The position numbers were made by a program, and so were the translations under genes. A stretch of 34,568 nucleotides of DNA from Armatimonadetes bacterium CG2_30_59_28. GTDB taxonomy: Bacteria; Armatimonadota; Abditibacteriia; CG2-30-59-28. A model generated the notes under the pieces. That model was not told the origin of the DNA. It saw nothing but the letters and a program-made list of their open reading frames with translations, and ran no database searches. The DNA is taken from the NCBI GenBank assembly GCA_001872605.1, contig MNXM01000225.1, forward strand, positions 1 through 34,568, written 5' to 3'. Position 1 is the first letter of the stretch. Every line of letters starts with the position of its first letter. Shown here piece after piece: positions 1 through 12,289 of the stretch.

Positions 1-63
1 GTCCTTTTGTGGGGGAACTTCCAAAACGATGCACTAGGAAGCTACCGTCGCTTGAAAGGGAAT

Positions 64-221
64 GGGTTGTAGGGCAGAGTCTCCGTCCCTGCCTGAGTAA
101 CAGCCTCGTCCAGCCCTTCATCCAACGCAACTCGTCGGTGAGCATGAATCCAACAAAACCCATCCACTGCATAGCCGAGAAAACCGGATTCGGCAGGGAC
201 GGAGACTCTGCCCTACAACCC
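64..221. repeat. Perfect 30-bp inverted repeat (64-93 / 192-221) in the intergenic region upstream of tsaD
   Basis: gggttgtagggcagagtctccgtccctgcc (64-93) is the exact reverse complement of ggcagggacggagactctgccctacaaccc (192-221); 98-nt spacer. Confidence 0.85.
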
Positions 222-474
222 GTTCGAGCCTTTGCGCCGGTGGCAGAAAGATCAGCGTATGTCCCGCATTCCTTTATGATACAATTCCTGGGATTCAAGC
301 AAAAGCTTGCACGCGCACCCTCCAGGCTCAAGGAGTCCAACTCCCTGAGCATCCTGAAGGCGACCACAAGGGTTTCGACTACAACCACCCTGATTGTGCT
401 TGCATCTTGCTTTCATCGTCGCGGCGTGGTTTAATCAGAGCCTACTTTGCGGAACGGCAGATTGGGCGCTTGTG

Positions 475-1524
475 ATGTTAATCCTGGGAATTGAAACGAG
501 TTGCGATGAGACTTCCGTTGCCGTCGTTCAGGACGGCAGGCGGGTGTTGTCCAATGTCATCTGCTCCCAGATCGACATTCACGCCAAGTTCGGGGGAATT
601 GTCCCTGAAGTAGCATCGAGGAAGCACCTCGAGTTGATCGGTCCTGCTGTTGAGGAGGCGATGCGGGAATCGGGAATTCAGTGGCAGTCGGTGGACGGGA
701 TTGCCGTCACTCATGGGCCTGGGCTGGTGGGGTCTCTCCTCATCGGCGTCGCCACTGCCAAGGCGCTCGCCTATGTCCACAAGCTCCCCCTCATCGCCAT
801 CAATCACCTGGAGGGACACATCTACGCCAACTTCCTTGCACACGAGGACATTCAGTTTCCGGTTCTCAACCTCATCGTTTCAGGTGGACACTCCGATCTG
901 GTGCTGATGCGTGGACATCCTCAGCGGATGATGGACATACCGGCGGATAGACCCCATCGGCACATCCGGGTGGGGAGGGCGCGTGACGACGCCGCGGGAG
1001 AAGCCTTCGATAAGGTGGCGCGGGCCTTGGGCCTTGGATTCCCCGGAGGCCCGGCAATTGACCGACTGGCCCGGGAGGGCAATGCCTACGCAGCAGATTT
1101 CCCCACGGCAGACCTCGGCGACAGTCTCGATTTCAGCTTCTCCGGACTAAAGACTGCGGTCTTCCGACGAGCGGAAGGCATTGACTCTCCCGAAAAGCCG
1201 TTATCCACAGCAGACTTGGCTGCCAGTTTCCAGCGTGCTGTGGTGCACGCCCTTGTGGAAAAGACGTTCTTTGCCGCTGAAAGATACCGGGTAACGACCG
1301 TGGGAATGGTTGGGGGTGTGTCCGCGAACCTTTCTCTGCGCAAAGCGATGGAGCGGCGCGCGCAGGAGACAGGGGTTCGACTGCTCATTCCCCCTGTGGA
1401 ACTGTGCACGGACAATGCCGCGATGATCGCCTGCGCGGGTCACCATCACTTGGCGGCGGGAGAAGAATCCGGGCTGGAATTCGATACACACGCCCGTTGG
1501 CCACTGGGAGAAACGATCGCATAG
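475..1524 (+). CDS. tsaD: tRNA N6-adenosine threonylcarbamoyltransferase TsaD
   Basis: [18 protein letters not shown] N-terminus, SGGHSDL and [23 protein letters not shown] motifs. ORF track starts at 394, but the conserved N-terminus begins at ATG 475. Confidence 0.96.
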   Translation: [349 protein letters not shown]

Positions 1525-1641
1525 AACTCGTCCAAGAACTAACCCGCGTTTCCCACAGTGCACCCGCCGAAATTCAACAGCGGAACAAAGTTGCGGGTGC
1601 GAAGTTGTCCTTGGACGAGTTCATAGCGTTGGAGAAGCTCG

Positions 1642-2874
1642 TCAAGGCACCTGCAGCGCAATCACCCGGCCGTTCCCCGTCACGAGACAGACCAACCCGT
1701 CCGACACAATCCCAATGCCGCGTATGGGACCACCTGCGTCATACTGCCACAGTCGTTCGCCTGTGTCCCGATCAATACCACATACGAGGCCGTTGTCAGC
1801 GCCACAAAGCACCGTATTTGCGTACAGCACGGGATCGCAGTGAATTTCATCTCCCAGGCTATGCCGCCACCGCTCGTACCCGGTTGTGCATCCCAACGCC
1901 CGCAGGATACCATCATTAGAACCGATATAGACGGCGTCTGAGTCCGCAACGGAGCCGCAACGCACAATGCCACCGGTCTGCACTTCCCATACGCGTCGGC
2001 CGGTAGTCACGTTTAGAGCATAGACATTTTGGTCATCCGAGCCAACAAAAACGGTTCTGCCATGCACGGTACATGGAGAGAGAACCGCCCCATGAGTCTG
2101 GAAAAACCATCGTCGCGCTCCTGTGGCAGACTCCAGCGCATAGACCCGGCTGTCACTCGCGCCAAAAATGAGCAATGGCTGCTGGCCGACGGGCTCCACC
2201 GAGGCGATGCACAGCGAGGGCGCGACAGCCCCCCCCGCCTTGAGCTTCCACATCAGCTTGCCCGTAATCGATTCGGTAGCATAAACGTAGCCATCGTCAG
2301 TGCCAACGTAGACATGACCGAGGGCTTCCTTGCGAACCGTGGCCGCGTCCGGAGTCAATTCGTTGCCCGGCGCTGTAGAATAGTCTACAACCTTCAGAGG
2401 GGTTGCGGTTGTCGACGCTTCACCGGCTGAAGAAGAAACGACGGTCGCCCCGACCTTCATGACCCACCGGAGTTTCCCTGTAGCTCCATCAACAGCATAG
2501 ACGACCCCATCTTCGGAACCCACGAACACGCGCCCATGGACCAATCCCGCCGTTGACGTGAGAGGGAAGTCGGACGAGAACAGCCACTCGAGTCGTCCCG
2601 TCAGATTGTCCAGTTTGCGAAGATCGCCGTCCGCCCCGGATACGTAAATACAGGTGTCTGCGAAGGCCGGTGCGACGGATATTTCGGACCCGATATCGAC
2701 CGCCCACAAAGGGGTCGCCACGTCGCGAGGGCTGTTGAGCGCCATTCCCCAGAGCCATGCCCCCGCCAGAAGGAGGACAACAAGGATGGCCGTTCGCTGT
2801 CGAATGGCGCGCGCGCGCGACTTCTCCCTGCGCAAAGCTGACCGTGTTCTGTATGTTCTGCGGTCGGTTCTCAT
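1642..2874 (-). CDS. PQQ-binding-like beta-propeller repeat protein with N-terminal TM/signal anchor
   Basis: Repeated VYAL(D/N)..TG...W modules (VYAVDGATGKLRW, VYATESITGKLMW, VYALESATGARRW, VYALNVTTGRRVW, VCGIDRDTGERLW); hydrophobic AILVVLLLAGAWLW near the N-terminus. Confidence 0.85.
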   Translation of the reverse strand: MRTDRRTYRTRSALRREKSRARAIRQRTAILVVLLLAGAWLWGMALNSPRDVATPLWAVDIGSEISVAPAFADTCIYVSGADGDLRKLDNLTGRLEWLFSSDFPLTSTAGLVHGRVFVGSEDGVVYAVDGATGKLRWVMKVGATVVSSSAGEASTTATPLKVVDYSTAPGNELTPDAATVRKEALGHVYVGTDDGYVYATESITGKLMWKLKAGGAVAPSLCIASVEPVGQQPLLIFGASDSRVYALESATGARRWFFQTHGAVLSPCTVHGRTVFVGSDDQNVYALNVTTGRRVWEVQTGGIVRCGSVADSDAVYIGSNDGILRALGCTTGYERWRHSLGDEIHCDPVLYANTVLCGADNGLVCGIDRDTGERLWQYDAGGPIRGIGIVSDGLVCLVTGNGRVIALQVP

Positions 2875-3006
2875 GCGGTGTCCTCAGTGCCCCTTGGATA
2901 CCCCCGCCGGTCGCTCAAACCACGATGGCTCCATACTCCCAACAAACTCCTGAAATCATAGGCTCTCGGAGGCTTCGTCGCCCCATTGTCTGACCGAACA
3001 CTCAAT

Positions 3007-3035
3007 TTGACTGGGGGGGTATTGACTGGTATAAT
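3007..3035 (+). promoter_or_regulatory. Sigma70-type promoter, TTGACT-17 bp-TATAAT
   Basis: ttgact 3007-3012, 17-nt spacer, tataat 3030-3035, in the PQQ/gyrB divergent intergenic region; about 550 nt upstream of the gyrB ATG. Confidence 0.6.
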
Positions 3036-3585
3036 TACCCCAGCTTTTGAGTCATGCGATGGGTCTTCCCGAACGTAGAAGTTAGCCGTGAAAACCATAC
3101 CTCACAGCCATCGAATGCGAACCCCTCGTACCGGTCTGCCTGGGCGATGAAGGGCCAACATGGATTCTCAAAGGCTTTGCATTCGTTCACCGAGTTCTCT
3201 CCTCGTTCGTCACCACGGACACGTTGAACTCAAGGAGTTCACATGCACTTGGCAGGACATGGACGTAACAGACAAACGACTCATGGAAGTAATCAGACGC
3301 AGCATTGAATCGAGTTCTCAATACCAGCGCGCTCCCTTGGCCACCCGATTCGTTTGATTATCAATGGCAGCAGGCCCACCCGAAGATCGTGTGAGCCACG
3401 TTGAGTGAGTATTATATCATTTCTGCAGCCGTCGGGTACCGCACAACTTCTGCGCCCGTTGCATGACGATGACACGGAACCAGGGCTTATCAAATGAACG
3501 CACCATCGCTTGCGGACTCATGGGGTCCACCTGCGGACTCGTTGAGTACGCAGAGGCTTTGGCTGACGATTGATGGAGGGATTGA

Positions 3586-5595
<2,010 letters not shown>

Positions 5596-5660
5596 GGGAA
5601 GCTTGCAGGCCGTTGCCTGCCCTTCTCGATATCCCTCGACCCGTATCCAATCTGCGATCA

Positions 5661-8108
5661 ATGGAGGCGACACAGTTGTCTAACGGTAAGGACGTCGTTC
5701 CTATTACCCTTGAAGATGAAATGAAGGAATCGTACACCCGGTACGCGATGAGCGTCATCGTTGGCCGCGCGTTGCCGGACGTGCGCGACGGGCTGAAGCC
5801 CGCCCACCGACGTATTCTGTATGCGATGCAGGAGCTTGGTCTTACGCCGGACCGACCGCACAAAAAGTGCGCGACCACTGTTGGCGCAGTCCTCGGCAAG
5901 TATCATCCCCACGGCGACATGGCCGCGTACGACACCCTCGTCCGCATGGCGCAGGACTTCTCTCTGCGCTACCTCTTGGTAGACGGTCACGGGAACTTTG
6001 GCTCCGTGGATGGGGACCCCCCCGCCGCCTACCGGTACACGGAGGCCCGGCTATCTCCGCTCGCCATTCAGCTTCTGCAGGACATTGAACAGGAGACCGT
6101 GGATTTCACGCCCAACTTCGACGAAAGCACGGAAGAACCCGTCGTTCTCCCGTCGATCTTTCCCAATCTGCTCGCCAACGGCTCTGCCGGAATCGCGGTT
6201 GGAATGGCAACAAACATTCCGCCGCACAACCTGACTGAACTGTGCGACGCTGTTTCAGCAATCATCGATAATCCAGATATCTCACTGGAAAAGCTGATGA
6301 AGATCATTCCGGGACCCGACTTCCCCACGGGAGGCCTGATACTCGGGACACGGGGCATCAAGCAAGCATATTCGACCGGACGCGGTCAAGTAACGATGCA
6401 GGCGCGCGCGGTCATCGAACCGATGGATAGCGGCAAAAACGCCATACTGGTTACGGAAATCCCCTATCAGGTGAACAAGGCAACCCTCATCGAGCAGATC
6501 GCGAAACTCGTTCGCGAGAAGCGGCTGGAGGGTATCAGTGAGTTGCGGGACGAATCGGATCGCTCCGGCATGCGCATCGTCATCGAACTCAAGCGGGACG
6601 CCAATCCCAACGTCGTATTGAACTTCCTCTATAAGCACACCCAGATGCGCCAGAACTTCGGTGTCATCATGCTGGCCCTGGTCGACCGGGAGCCTAAGGT
6701 ACTGACGCTCAAGGAGATGCTGCAGTATTTCATCGAGCACCGGCGCGAGGTGATTACGCGCAGAACCCGGTTCCAACTCGGCAAGGCGAAGCAACGGGCC
6801 CACATTCTGGAAGGTTTCCGGATTATCCTGCGAAACCTCGACGAAACGATTGCCATCATCCGCAACGCTGACAATCGGGAGGAAGCTCGGAAGAAACTGA
6901 TGGAACGGTTCGAGTTGAGCAACGACCAGGCTCAAGCCATCCTGAACATGCAATTGGGGCAGCTCACTCAACTCGACCAAAAGAAGATCAAGGATGAATA
7001 CGAAGAGTTGCTCAAGACGATCGAGTATCTCGAAGGCATTCTCGCCGATCCAAGAAAGGTGCTGCACCTCATTCAGGAAGACATGAAGAACGTCAAAAAG
7101 GAGTTCGGTGACGAACGACGATCAGTAATCCATGCGACCGAGGCCGAAGATATTTCCATTGAAGACCTCATCGCCGAAGAAGACATGATCGTCACTATCA
7201 CGCGAGATGGGTACATCAAACGCCTGCCCATCGACACGTACCGTACTCAGGCGCGTGGCGGGAAAGGTGTCATCGGCCTTACGAAGAAGGAACAGGACGC
7301 GGTGGAACACCTGTTCGTTGCGACGACTCACCACCTCATCCTGGTCTTTACCAACAGAGGGCGTGTCTACCAATTGAAGGCGTACGAAGTTCCCGCAGCC
7401 AGCCGTCAGGCCCGCGGAACGCCGATTATCAATCTGGTACAGATCGAGCCGGGAGAATGCGTCACCGCTACCGTCCCCGTATCCAACTTTGGCGAGGGGG
7501 GTTGCCTCTTCTTCTGCACCAGGAATGGCGTCGTGAAGAAGACAGCTCTGGAGGAATTCAACACTCGACTCTCCAAGGGAATCATCGCCATCAACCTGCA
7601 AGGAAAGGATGAACTTAAGTGGGTTCGTTGGACGGACGGCAAACGAGAAATCATCCTCGGAACTCACCAGGGGCTGGCGGTGCGCTTTAACGAGGAAGAA
7701 GTAAGGTCCATGGGCCGTCAAGCCGCGGGAGTGAGAGGGATCCGCTTTAAGAAGACAGGCGATTATGTCGTCTCCATGAACGCAGGACGCACGGACGCCG
7801 ACCTGCTGGTAGTCAGTGAAAAGGGCTACGGCAAAAGAACCCCCATTGATGCCTACCGGAAGACGGCGCGAGGGACGCAAGGCGTGATTACACTCAACAT
7901 CACGGAAACCAACGGCCCCGTTGTGTGCATGCACGTTGTCGACGCCGATGACGAACTGCTGATCATTACCGCCAAGGGCGTCGTGATCCGCCAGCCCGTC
8001 GAGACCATTCGACAGACCGGCCGCAGCGCCCAAGGCGTGCGCCTTATTCGCCTGGGCGAGGGAGACTTGGTGCGCGCCGTTGCCCGCGTCATCAAGGGAG
8101 ACGAGTGA
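5661..8108 (+). CDS. gyrA: DNA gyrase subunit A
   Basis: [61 protein letters not shown], GyrA-box-like QARGGKGV. Start uncertain: ATG 5661, or TTG 5676 preceded by GGAGG at 5663-5667. Confidence 0.97.
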   Translation: MEATQLSNGKDVVPITLEDEMKESYTRYAMSVIVGRALPDVRDGLKPAHRRILYAMQELGLTPDRPHKKCATTVGAVLGKYHPHGDMAAYDTLVRMAQDFSLRYLLVDGHGNFGSVDGDPPAAYRYTEARLSPLAIQLLQDIEQETVDFTPNFDESTEEPVVLPSIFPNLLANGSAGIAVGMATNIPPHNLTELCDAVSAIIDNPDISLEKLMKIIPGPDFPTGGLILGTRGIKQAYSTGRGQVTMQARAVIEPMDSGKNAILVTEIPYQVNKATLIEQIAKLVREKRLEGISELRDESDRSGMRIVIELKRDANPNVVLNFLYKHTQMRQNFGVIMLALVDREPKVLTLKEMLQYFIEHRREVITRRTRFQLGKAKQRAHILEGFRIILRNLDETIAIIRNADNREEARKKLMERFELSNDQAQAILNMQLGQLTQLDQKKIKDEYEELLKTIEYLEGILADPRKVLHLIQEDMKNVKKEFGDERRSVIHATEAEDISIEDLIAEEDMIVTITRDGYIKRLPIDTYRTQARGGKGVIGLTKKEQDAVEHLFVATTHHLILVFTNRGRVYQLKAYEVPAASRQARGTPIINLVQIEPGECVTATVPVSNFGEGGCLFFCTRNGVVKKTALEEFNTRLSKGIIAINLQGKDELKWVRWTDGKREIILGTHQGLAVRFNEEEVRSMGRQAAGVRGIRFKKTGDYVVSMNAGRTDADLLVVSEKGYGKRTPIDAYRKTARGTQGVITLNITETNGPVVCMHVVDADDELLIITAKGVVIRQPVETIRQTGRSAQGVRLIRLGEGDLVRAVARVIKGDE

Positions 8109-8272
8109 CTGTTCGGCTACCACCGATTAACCGCGGGAAGGATGCCGTTCCGCGTATGACGCCGCACTCAGGGTGTTGTTGCAGCGCCCTTTGCGGCGAA
8201 AGCCAACGGCGGCACATCCCTGGGTGAGAGACGCACCGCCTGACCTTTGCAGTTACGGAGACGCGAAAGACG

Positions 8273-8704
8273 ATGACCCTGCCAACCCACGCATCCTTCG
8301 AAGTAGCGGATCACACCGCCGATGTTGCCCTGCGGGCGTGCGGCGACTCCCTGGCGCACTTGTTCATCAGCGCGGCACGCGGAATGTTTACGCTGATTGC
8401 GGAGGGCGAGACGCCGGGAGATGGATATCCGGGAGAAGTGACCGTTGAGTCAGCGGACTGGGAGTCGCTTCTGGTTTCGTGGCTACGTGAATTGCTGTTC
8501 CGTTTTGAGTTGCATTCCCAACTCCCTGTGGACTTTGCCATCCGAGACATCTCGCCTCAGCGCCTGTTGGCTGAAGTGCAATGGGTGAACTTTGACCCGC
8601 AACACCATGAGCTGTTGCGGCACATCAAAGCTGTTACCTACCATGGACTCGAGGTTAAACAGACAGACGAGGGGTGGGAAGCGACCCTCGTGTTCGATAC
8701 ATGA
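8273..8704 (+). CDS. Archease family protein
   Basis: FEVADHTADVALRACGDSLAHLFISAARGMFTLI, LLVSWLRELLFRFE, IKAVTYHGLEVKQTDEGWEATLVFDT match the archease pattern. Confidence 0.9.
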   Translation: MTLPTHASFEVADHTADVALRACGDSLAHLFISAARGMFTLIAEGETPGDGYPGEVTVESADWESLLVSWLRELLFRFELHSQLPVDFAIRDISPQRLLAEVQWVNFDPQHHELLRHIKAVTYHGLEVKQTDEGWEATLVFDT

Positions 8705-8743
8705 TGGTTGAAAACCTGAATCACGTATGAGATAGTAGTCGTC

Positions 8744-9325
8744 GTGGAAACGCTGTCTCCCTCACTCACAAGATTTATCGATGCCGCCGGGCTCCGCAAG
8801 CGTTTGATCCTGGGAATGGCTACGCATGTATGGGGCGATTGCGTTGGGAGACAGATTGCCCAACATGCATACGTAGAGCGTGTTAGGCAGGGAACGCTGT
8901 ACGTTGTCACTGACAGCCCGGTCTGGTCGCAGGAACTTTCCTACCTGAAACCGAAGATCATTGATGAGGTCAATTCCCGTCTCGACGAACCTGTCGTGAC
9001 CGAGATACGGTTCCGGACTCAGGCGAAGTCGCAAGCACGAGAGTCCACGCGGACGCCGCTGTACCCGTGGAACCGTCATATCGACAGTGTCAATCTCTCC
9101 GATTCCCATCACGAAACCGTCGCCTCCTGCACGGATCATCTCCGCAATAGAGAACTGCAGGCGACGCTTCGCTCCTGGGCGGAAAGAATGCTGAAACTCA
9201 GAGAATGGGATAAGCGTCATCCGGTTCGGTACTGCGTCGAATGCAACAAACACTTTCGATCTCACCGCAAGAGATGTCCGATGTGTAACAGGGATGTATC
9301 GCTCGAAAGGAAACCACTGGATTGA
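8744..9325 (+). CDS. DciA/DUF721 family protein with C-terminal zinc ribbon
   Basis: ATHVWGDCVGRQIAQHAYVERVRQGTLYVVTDSPVWSQELSYLKPKIIDEVN is DUF721-like; C-terminal CVEC-(11)-CPMC Zn-ribbon; GTG start at 8744. Confidence 0.8.
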   Translation: METLSPSLTRFIDAAGLRKRLILGMATHVWGDCVGRQIAQHAYVERVRQGTLYVVTDSPVWSQELSYLKPKIIDEVNSRLDEPVVTEIRFRTQAKSQARESTRTPLYPWNRHIDSVNLSDSHHETVASCTDHLRNRELQATLRSWAERMLKLREWDKRHPVRYCVECNKHFRSHRKRCPMCNRDVSLERKPLD

Positions 9326-9337
9326 GGGACATGACCC

Positions 9338-10612
9338 ATGCAGGACCTTAAGTACATACGTGAGAACACAAGCCTGGTAAAGATCGCCCTTCGGAACAAG
9401 GGATCCGATACCGCACCGGTTGACGAGTTGCTTGCCTGCGACGAAGACCGCCGTCGACTCCTTCACGAGGTCGAGCAGATGAAACATGCGCTCAACGAGA
9501 CCTCGCAGGAGATCAGCCGTCTGAAGAAGGCAGGACAGAATGCTGATGAAAACATCATTGCCATGCGGGACCTGTCGGGCCAAATCAAGTCGATGGACCA
9601 GAAAGTCCGTTTGAGCGAGGAGCGCATGAACGCGCTTCTTCTATCAATCCCCAATACTCACCACGCATCCGTGCCCGTTGGCGCCAGTGAAGCGGAGAAT
9701 ATTGAGGTGCGGCGTAAAGGAGAGCCCCCAACCTTCAGCTTTCAGCCGAAACCTCACTGGGAGGTTGGTGAGCGGCTCGGCATCATCGACTTCGACCGCG
9801 GGGTCAAGATCTCAGGGGCCCGGTTCTATGTGCTGAAGGGATTGGGGGCGAGACTGGAGAGAGCCATCATCAGCTTCATGATCGACTACCACGTCAATCA
9901 GCACGGTTACAGTGAAATCTACCCTCCCGTCCTGGTTCGCTCCGAATGCATGGTGGGCACGGGACAGTTGCCCAAGTTTGGCGAAGATGCCTTTCACTGC
10001 GAGCTGGACGACCTCTGGCTCGTGCCAACCGCAGAGGTTCCCGTGACAAACCTGTACCGCAACGAAATCCTCGACTTCGACATGCTTCCCATCTGCCACG
10101 TCGCCTTTTCGCCGTGCTTCAGGAGGGAGGCCGGAGCAGCCGGAAAGGACACACGCGGCATGGTTCGCGTGCATCAGTTTGATAAGGTGGAGATGGTGAA
10201 GTTTGTGGAACCGGAGAAGTCCTATGAGGAACTCGAGGCGCTCCTCGGCAATGCCGAAGCCATCCTTCAAGCCCTCGGACTCCATTACCGAATAGTGGAA
10301 ATATGCACTGGCGACCTCGGTTTTACAGCGGCGAAAAAGTATGATCCCGAAGTGTGGTTCCCCGGTCAGAATCGGTTTGTGGAGATATCATCGTGCAGCA
10401 ACTTCGAGGATTTCCAGTCGCGTCGAGCCAACATCCGCTATCGGCCAGGGCCCGGCGCCAAGCCGCGTTTTGTGCATACATTGAACGGGTCGGGACTTGC
10501 GGTGGGCCGAACGTTCGCAGCCATACTTGAGAATTATCAGAACGAAGACGGGACAGTTAACCTACCGCCGATTCTTCGTCCGTACATGGGTGGGGTCGAG
10601 AAGATTGAGTGA
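9338..10612 (+). CDS. serS: Seryl-tRNA synthetase
   Basis: [23 protein letters not shown]-terminus; class II motifs [65 protein letters not shown]. Confidence 0.97.
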   Translation: MQDLKYIRENTSLVKIALRNKGSDTAPVDELLACDEDRRRLLHEVEQMKHALNETSQEISRLKKAGQNADENIIAMRDLSGQIKSMDQKVRLSEERMNALLLSIPNTHHASVPVGASEAENIEVRRKGEPPTFSFQPKPHWEVGERLGIIDFDRGVKISGARFYVLKGLGARLERAIISFMIDYHVNQHGYSEIYPPVLVRSECMVGTGQLPKFGEDAFHCELDDLWLVPTAEVPVTNLYRNEILDFDMLPICHVAFSPCFRREAGAAGKDTRGMVRVHQFDKVEMVKFVEPEKSYEELEALLGNAEAILQALGLHYRIVEICTGDLGFTAAKKYDPEVWFPGQNRFVEISSCSNFEDFQSRRANIRYRPGPGAKPRFVHTLNGSGLAVGRTFAAILENYQNEDGTVNLPPILRPYMGGVEKIE

Positions 10613-10634
10613 CCGACAGACATCCCCGTGTCGG

Positions 10635-10683
10635 AATTGCAGTCAGTCGGCTACCCGTCGCGCGCGGCTTCGCGACTGCAATT
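10635..10683. repeat. Intergenic hairpin, perfect 10-bp stem (aattgcagtc / gactgcaatt)
   Basis: 10635-10644 is the reverse complement of 10674-10683; located between serS and the J-like gene. Confidence 0.6.
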
Positions 10684-10708
10684 GGGGAACGCAACCTTCA
10701 AGTGGAGG

Positions 10709-11275
10709 ATGATGAGCATGGCAACCAATAACTACTACGAGATCCTTCAGATTTCGCCGACGGCGAACCACCTCCTTATTAACAAGGTGTACAGAGTCCT
10801 GGCTGCAATGTACCACACCGACAACCAGCAAACGGGTGACGCCGAGCGGTTCCGCGAAGTTTGCACGGCATACGAAACGCTCTCCGATCCGAAGAGACGG
10901 AAGGAGTACGATCTGGAGGTTCTTGGCTCGGCGAAGCCAGCCGAGGCGCACCCACGGGATGCGCTGTCGGATGATGACCTCCCAAAACCGGAAAGCCAGC
11001 AGGACATTCGAGACCTCGTTGTGCGTGTGCTCTACGAGAACCGAATCTCCGATCCTCACAAGCCTGAGCTACAACTCCAGGTGCTCGCGGCTGTCATCGG
11101 CGTCGACCCGGACGACTTGGAATTTGCCCGCTGGTACCTCCTTGAGAAAGGCTACATTCGTATGAGCAGCTCCGCCGACTTCCAGATTACCGTGGCCGGG
11201 GTGGACTACGTGGAATCGAGTCTACGCGCCCGAAGAGATGCCACTGACCCCGGCCGCGCGGCGCTCCCGGCCTGA
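10709..11275 (+). CDS. J-domain-like protein (degenerate HPD -> HTD) with C-terminal extension
   Basis: NNYYEILQISPTANHLLINKVYRVLAAMYHTDNQQTGDAERFREVCTAYETLSDPKRRKEYD. ORF track start 10628; J-domain start near the Met codons at 10709-10718. Confidence 0.8.
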   Translation: MMSMATNNYYEILQISPTANHLLINKVYRVLAAMYHTDNQQTGDAERFREVCTAYETLSDPKRRKEYDLEVLGSAKPAEAHPRDALSDDDLPKPESQQDIRDLVVRVLYENRISDPHKPELQLQVLAAVIGVDPDDLEFARWYLLEKGYIRMSSSADFQITVAGVDYVESSLRARRDATDPGRAALPA

Positions 11276-11300
11276 TGGATTGATCCGGAGAAGGAGACCC

Positions 11301-12278
11301 ATGTCCGCGCAAGTGAACCATTTCAGAATCACCCACCCGTTAGCGCGTGCCTGTGTGATGGCCTTCGTTATCGCGCATCTGGTAGCCGGCGGCATGTTGT
11401 CCGCAAAGGACGCGTCCACTGACAATCCCGGCGAGGGTCAGGATGCAATTGCCACAGTCAATGGACACGCTATCACGCATCAGCAATTGATGGTCACCCT
11501 CGTCTCCCGCCAGGGAACAAGACTCCTGCACCAACTGATCGACGAAATGCTGCTGGCGCAAGCCGCTCAACGGTATCTTGTAACCGTGACAGCCGAAGAC
11601 ATCGAGGCTGAAGCAAACCGGCTCCGGTTGCAGCATCCCTCGGAGGAAATGTTTCAGAGCGCGCTGCAGAAATCGGGACAGACGCTCGCACAAATCAGGG
11701 ACCAACTGCGCGTCACCGTCCTCATCCAGAAAATCAGCCGCGCGCAGGCATCAGCGCAGGTTTCCAGGAGAGTAACGCGTGACTATTACGACGAGCACAA
11801 GGGCGACTTCATTTCCCAGGAATCGGTTCATCTTCGCGACATGCTACTGGATACCCGGGAGAACGCAGAAGAGCTGCTGAAGGTGCTCAAGTCGGGAGGG
11901 GACTTCTCAGGACTTGCTACAGCATTCTCTACGGACCCGGCCACACACGAGTCTGGCGGCGACATGGGTGTTCTACCCGTGGGTTCACTTGCGCCACACC
12001 TGGCCAACGCCGTGAAAACCATGAAGCCGGGAGGGATCAGTCCCATCATTGAGGCGCCCGACGGCTGGTATATCCTGAAGCTGGAGAAGAGAACCCCGGC
12101 TTCCCAACGCTCTTTTGAGGAAGTACGTCGACAAATTGAGAACAAGCTTGTCGAAGAGCGTGCGCGTGCGTTACAATCAGACCTCCTGCAGCGCCTCCGG
12201 AAAGACGCGCACATCGAGGTGGACGAGAATGCCTTGCGCACTTGCGTACAGGACGATCATTCTTCCGCAGATAATTGA
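11301..12278 (+). CDS. SurA/PpiC-type (parvulin) peptidyl-prolyl cis-trans isomerase, exported
   Basis: Hydrophobic N-terminal signal, SurA_N-like helix region, HLRDMLLDTRENAEELLKVLKSGGDFSGLATAFSTDPATHESGGDMGVLPVGSL...GWYILKLEKRTPA parvulin domain. ATG 11301 preceded by aggag. Confidence 0.9.
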   Translation: MSAQVNHFRITHPLARACVMAFVIAHLVAGGMLSAKDASTDNPGEGQDAIATVNGHAITHQQLMVTLVSRQGTRLLHQLIDEMLLAQAAQRYLVTVTAEDIEAEANRLRLQHPSEEMFQSALQKSGQTLAQIRDQLRVTVLIQKISRAQASAQVSRRVTRDYYDEHKGDFISQESVHLRDMLLDTRENAEELLKVLKSGGDFSGLATAFSTDPATHESGGDMGVLPVGSLAPHLANAVKTMKPGGISPIIEAPDGWYILKLEKRTPASQRSFEEVRRQIENKLVEERARALQSDLLQRLRKDAHIEVDENALRTCVQDDHSSADN

Positions 12279-12289
12279 GAGGAGATAAC

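Noticed and set aside
9-434. 141-aa ORF at the window start
   Set aside because: Runs through the 30-bp inverted repeat; low-information composition, no domain, no clear SD; treated as non-coding.
1404-1919. 171-aa plus-strand ORF spanning the tsaD end and PQQ gene
   Set aside because: Overlaps two well-supported genes; no domain.
3160-3357. 65-aa ORF in the gyrB leader
   Set aside because: No recognisable family and weak initiation context; only the shorter SD-preceded mini-ORF in another frame was kept, as a speculative finding.
6282-7067. 261-aa minus-strand ORF opposite gyrA
   Set aside because: Antisense shadow ORF; no family features.
7122-8123. 333-aa minus-strand ORF opposite gyrA
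   Set aside because: Antisense to the GyrA C-terminal domain; composition typical of shadow ORFs.
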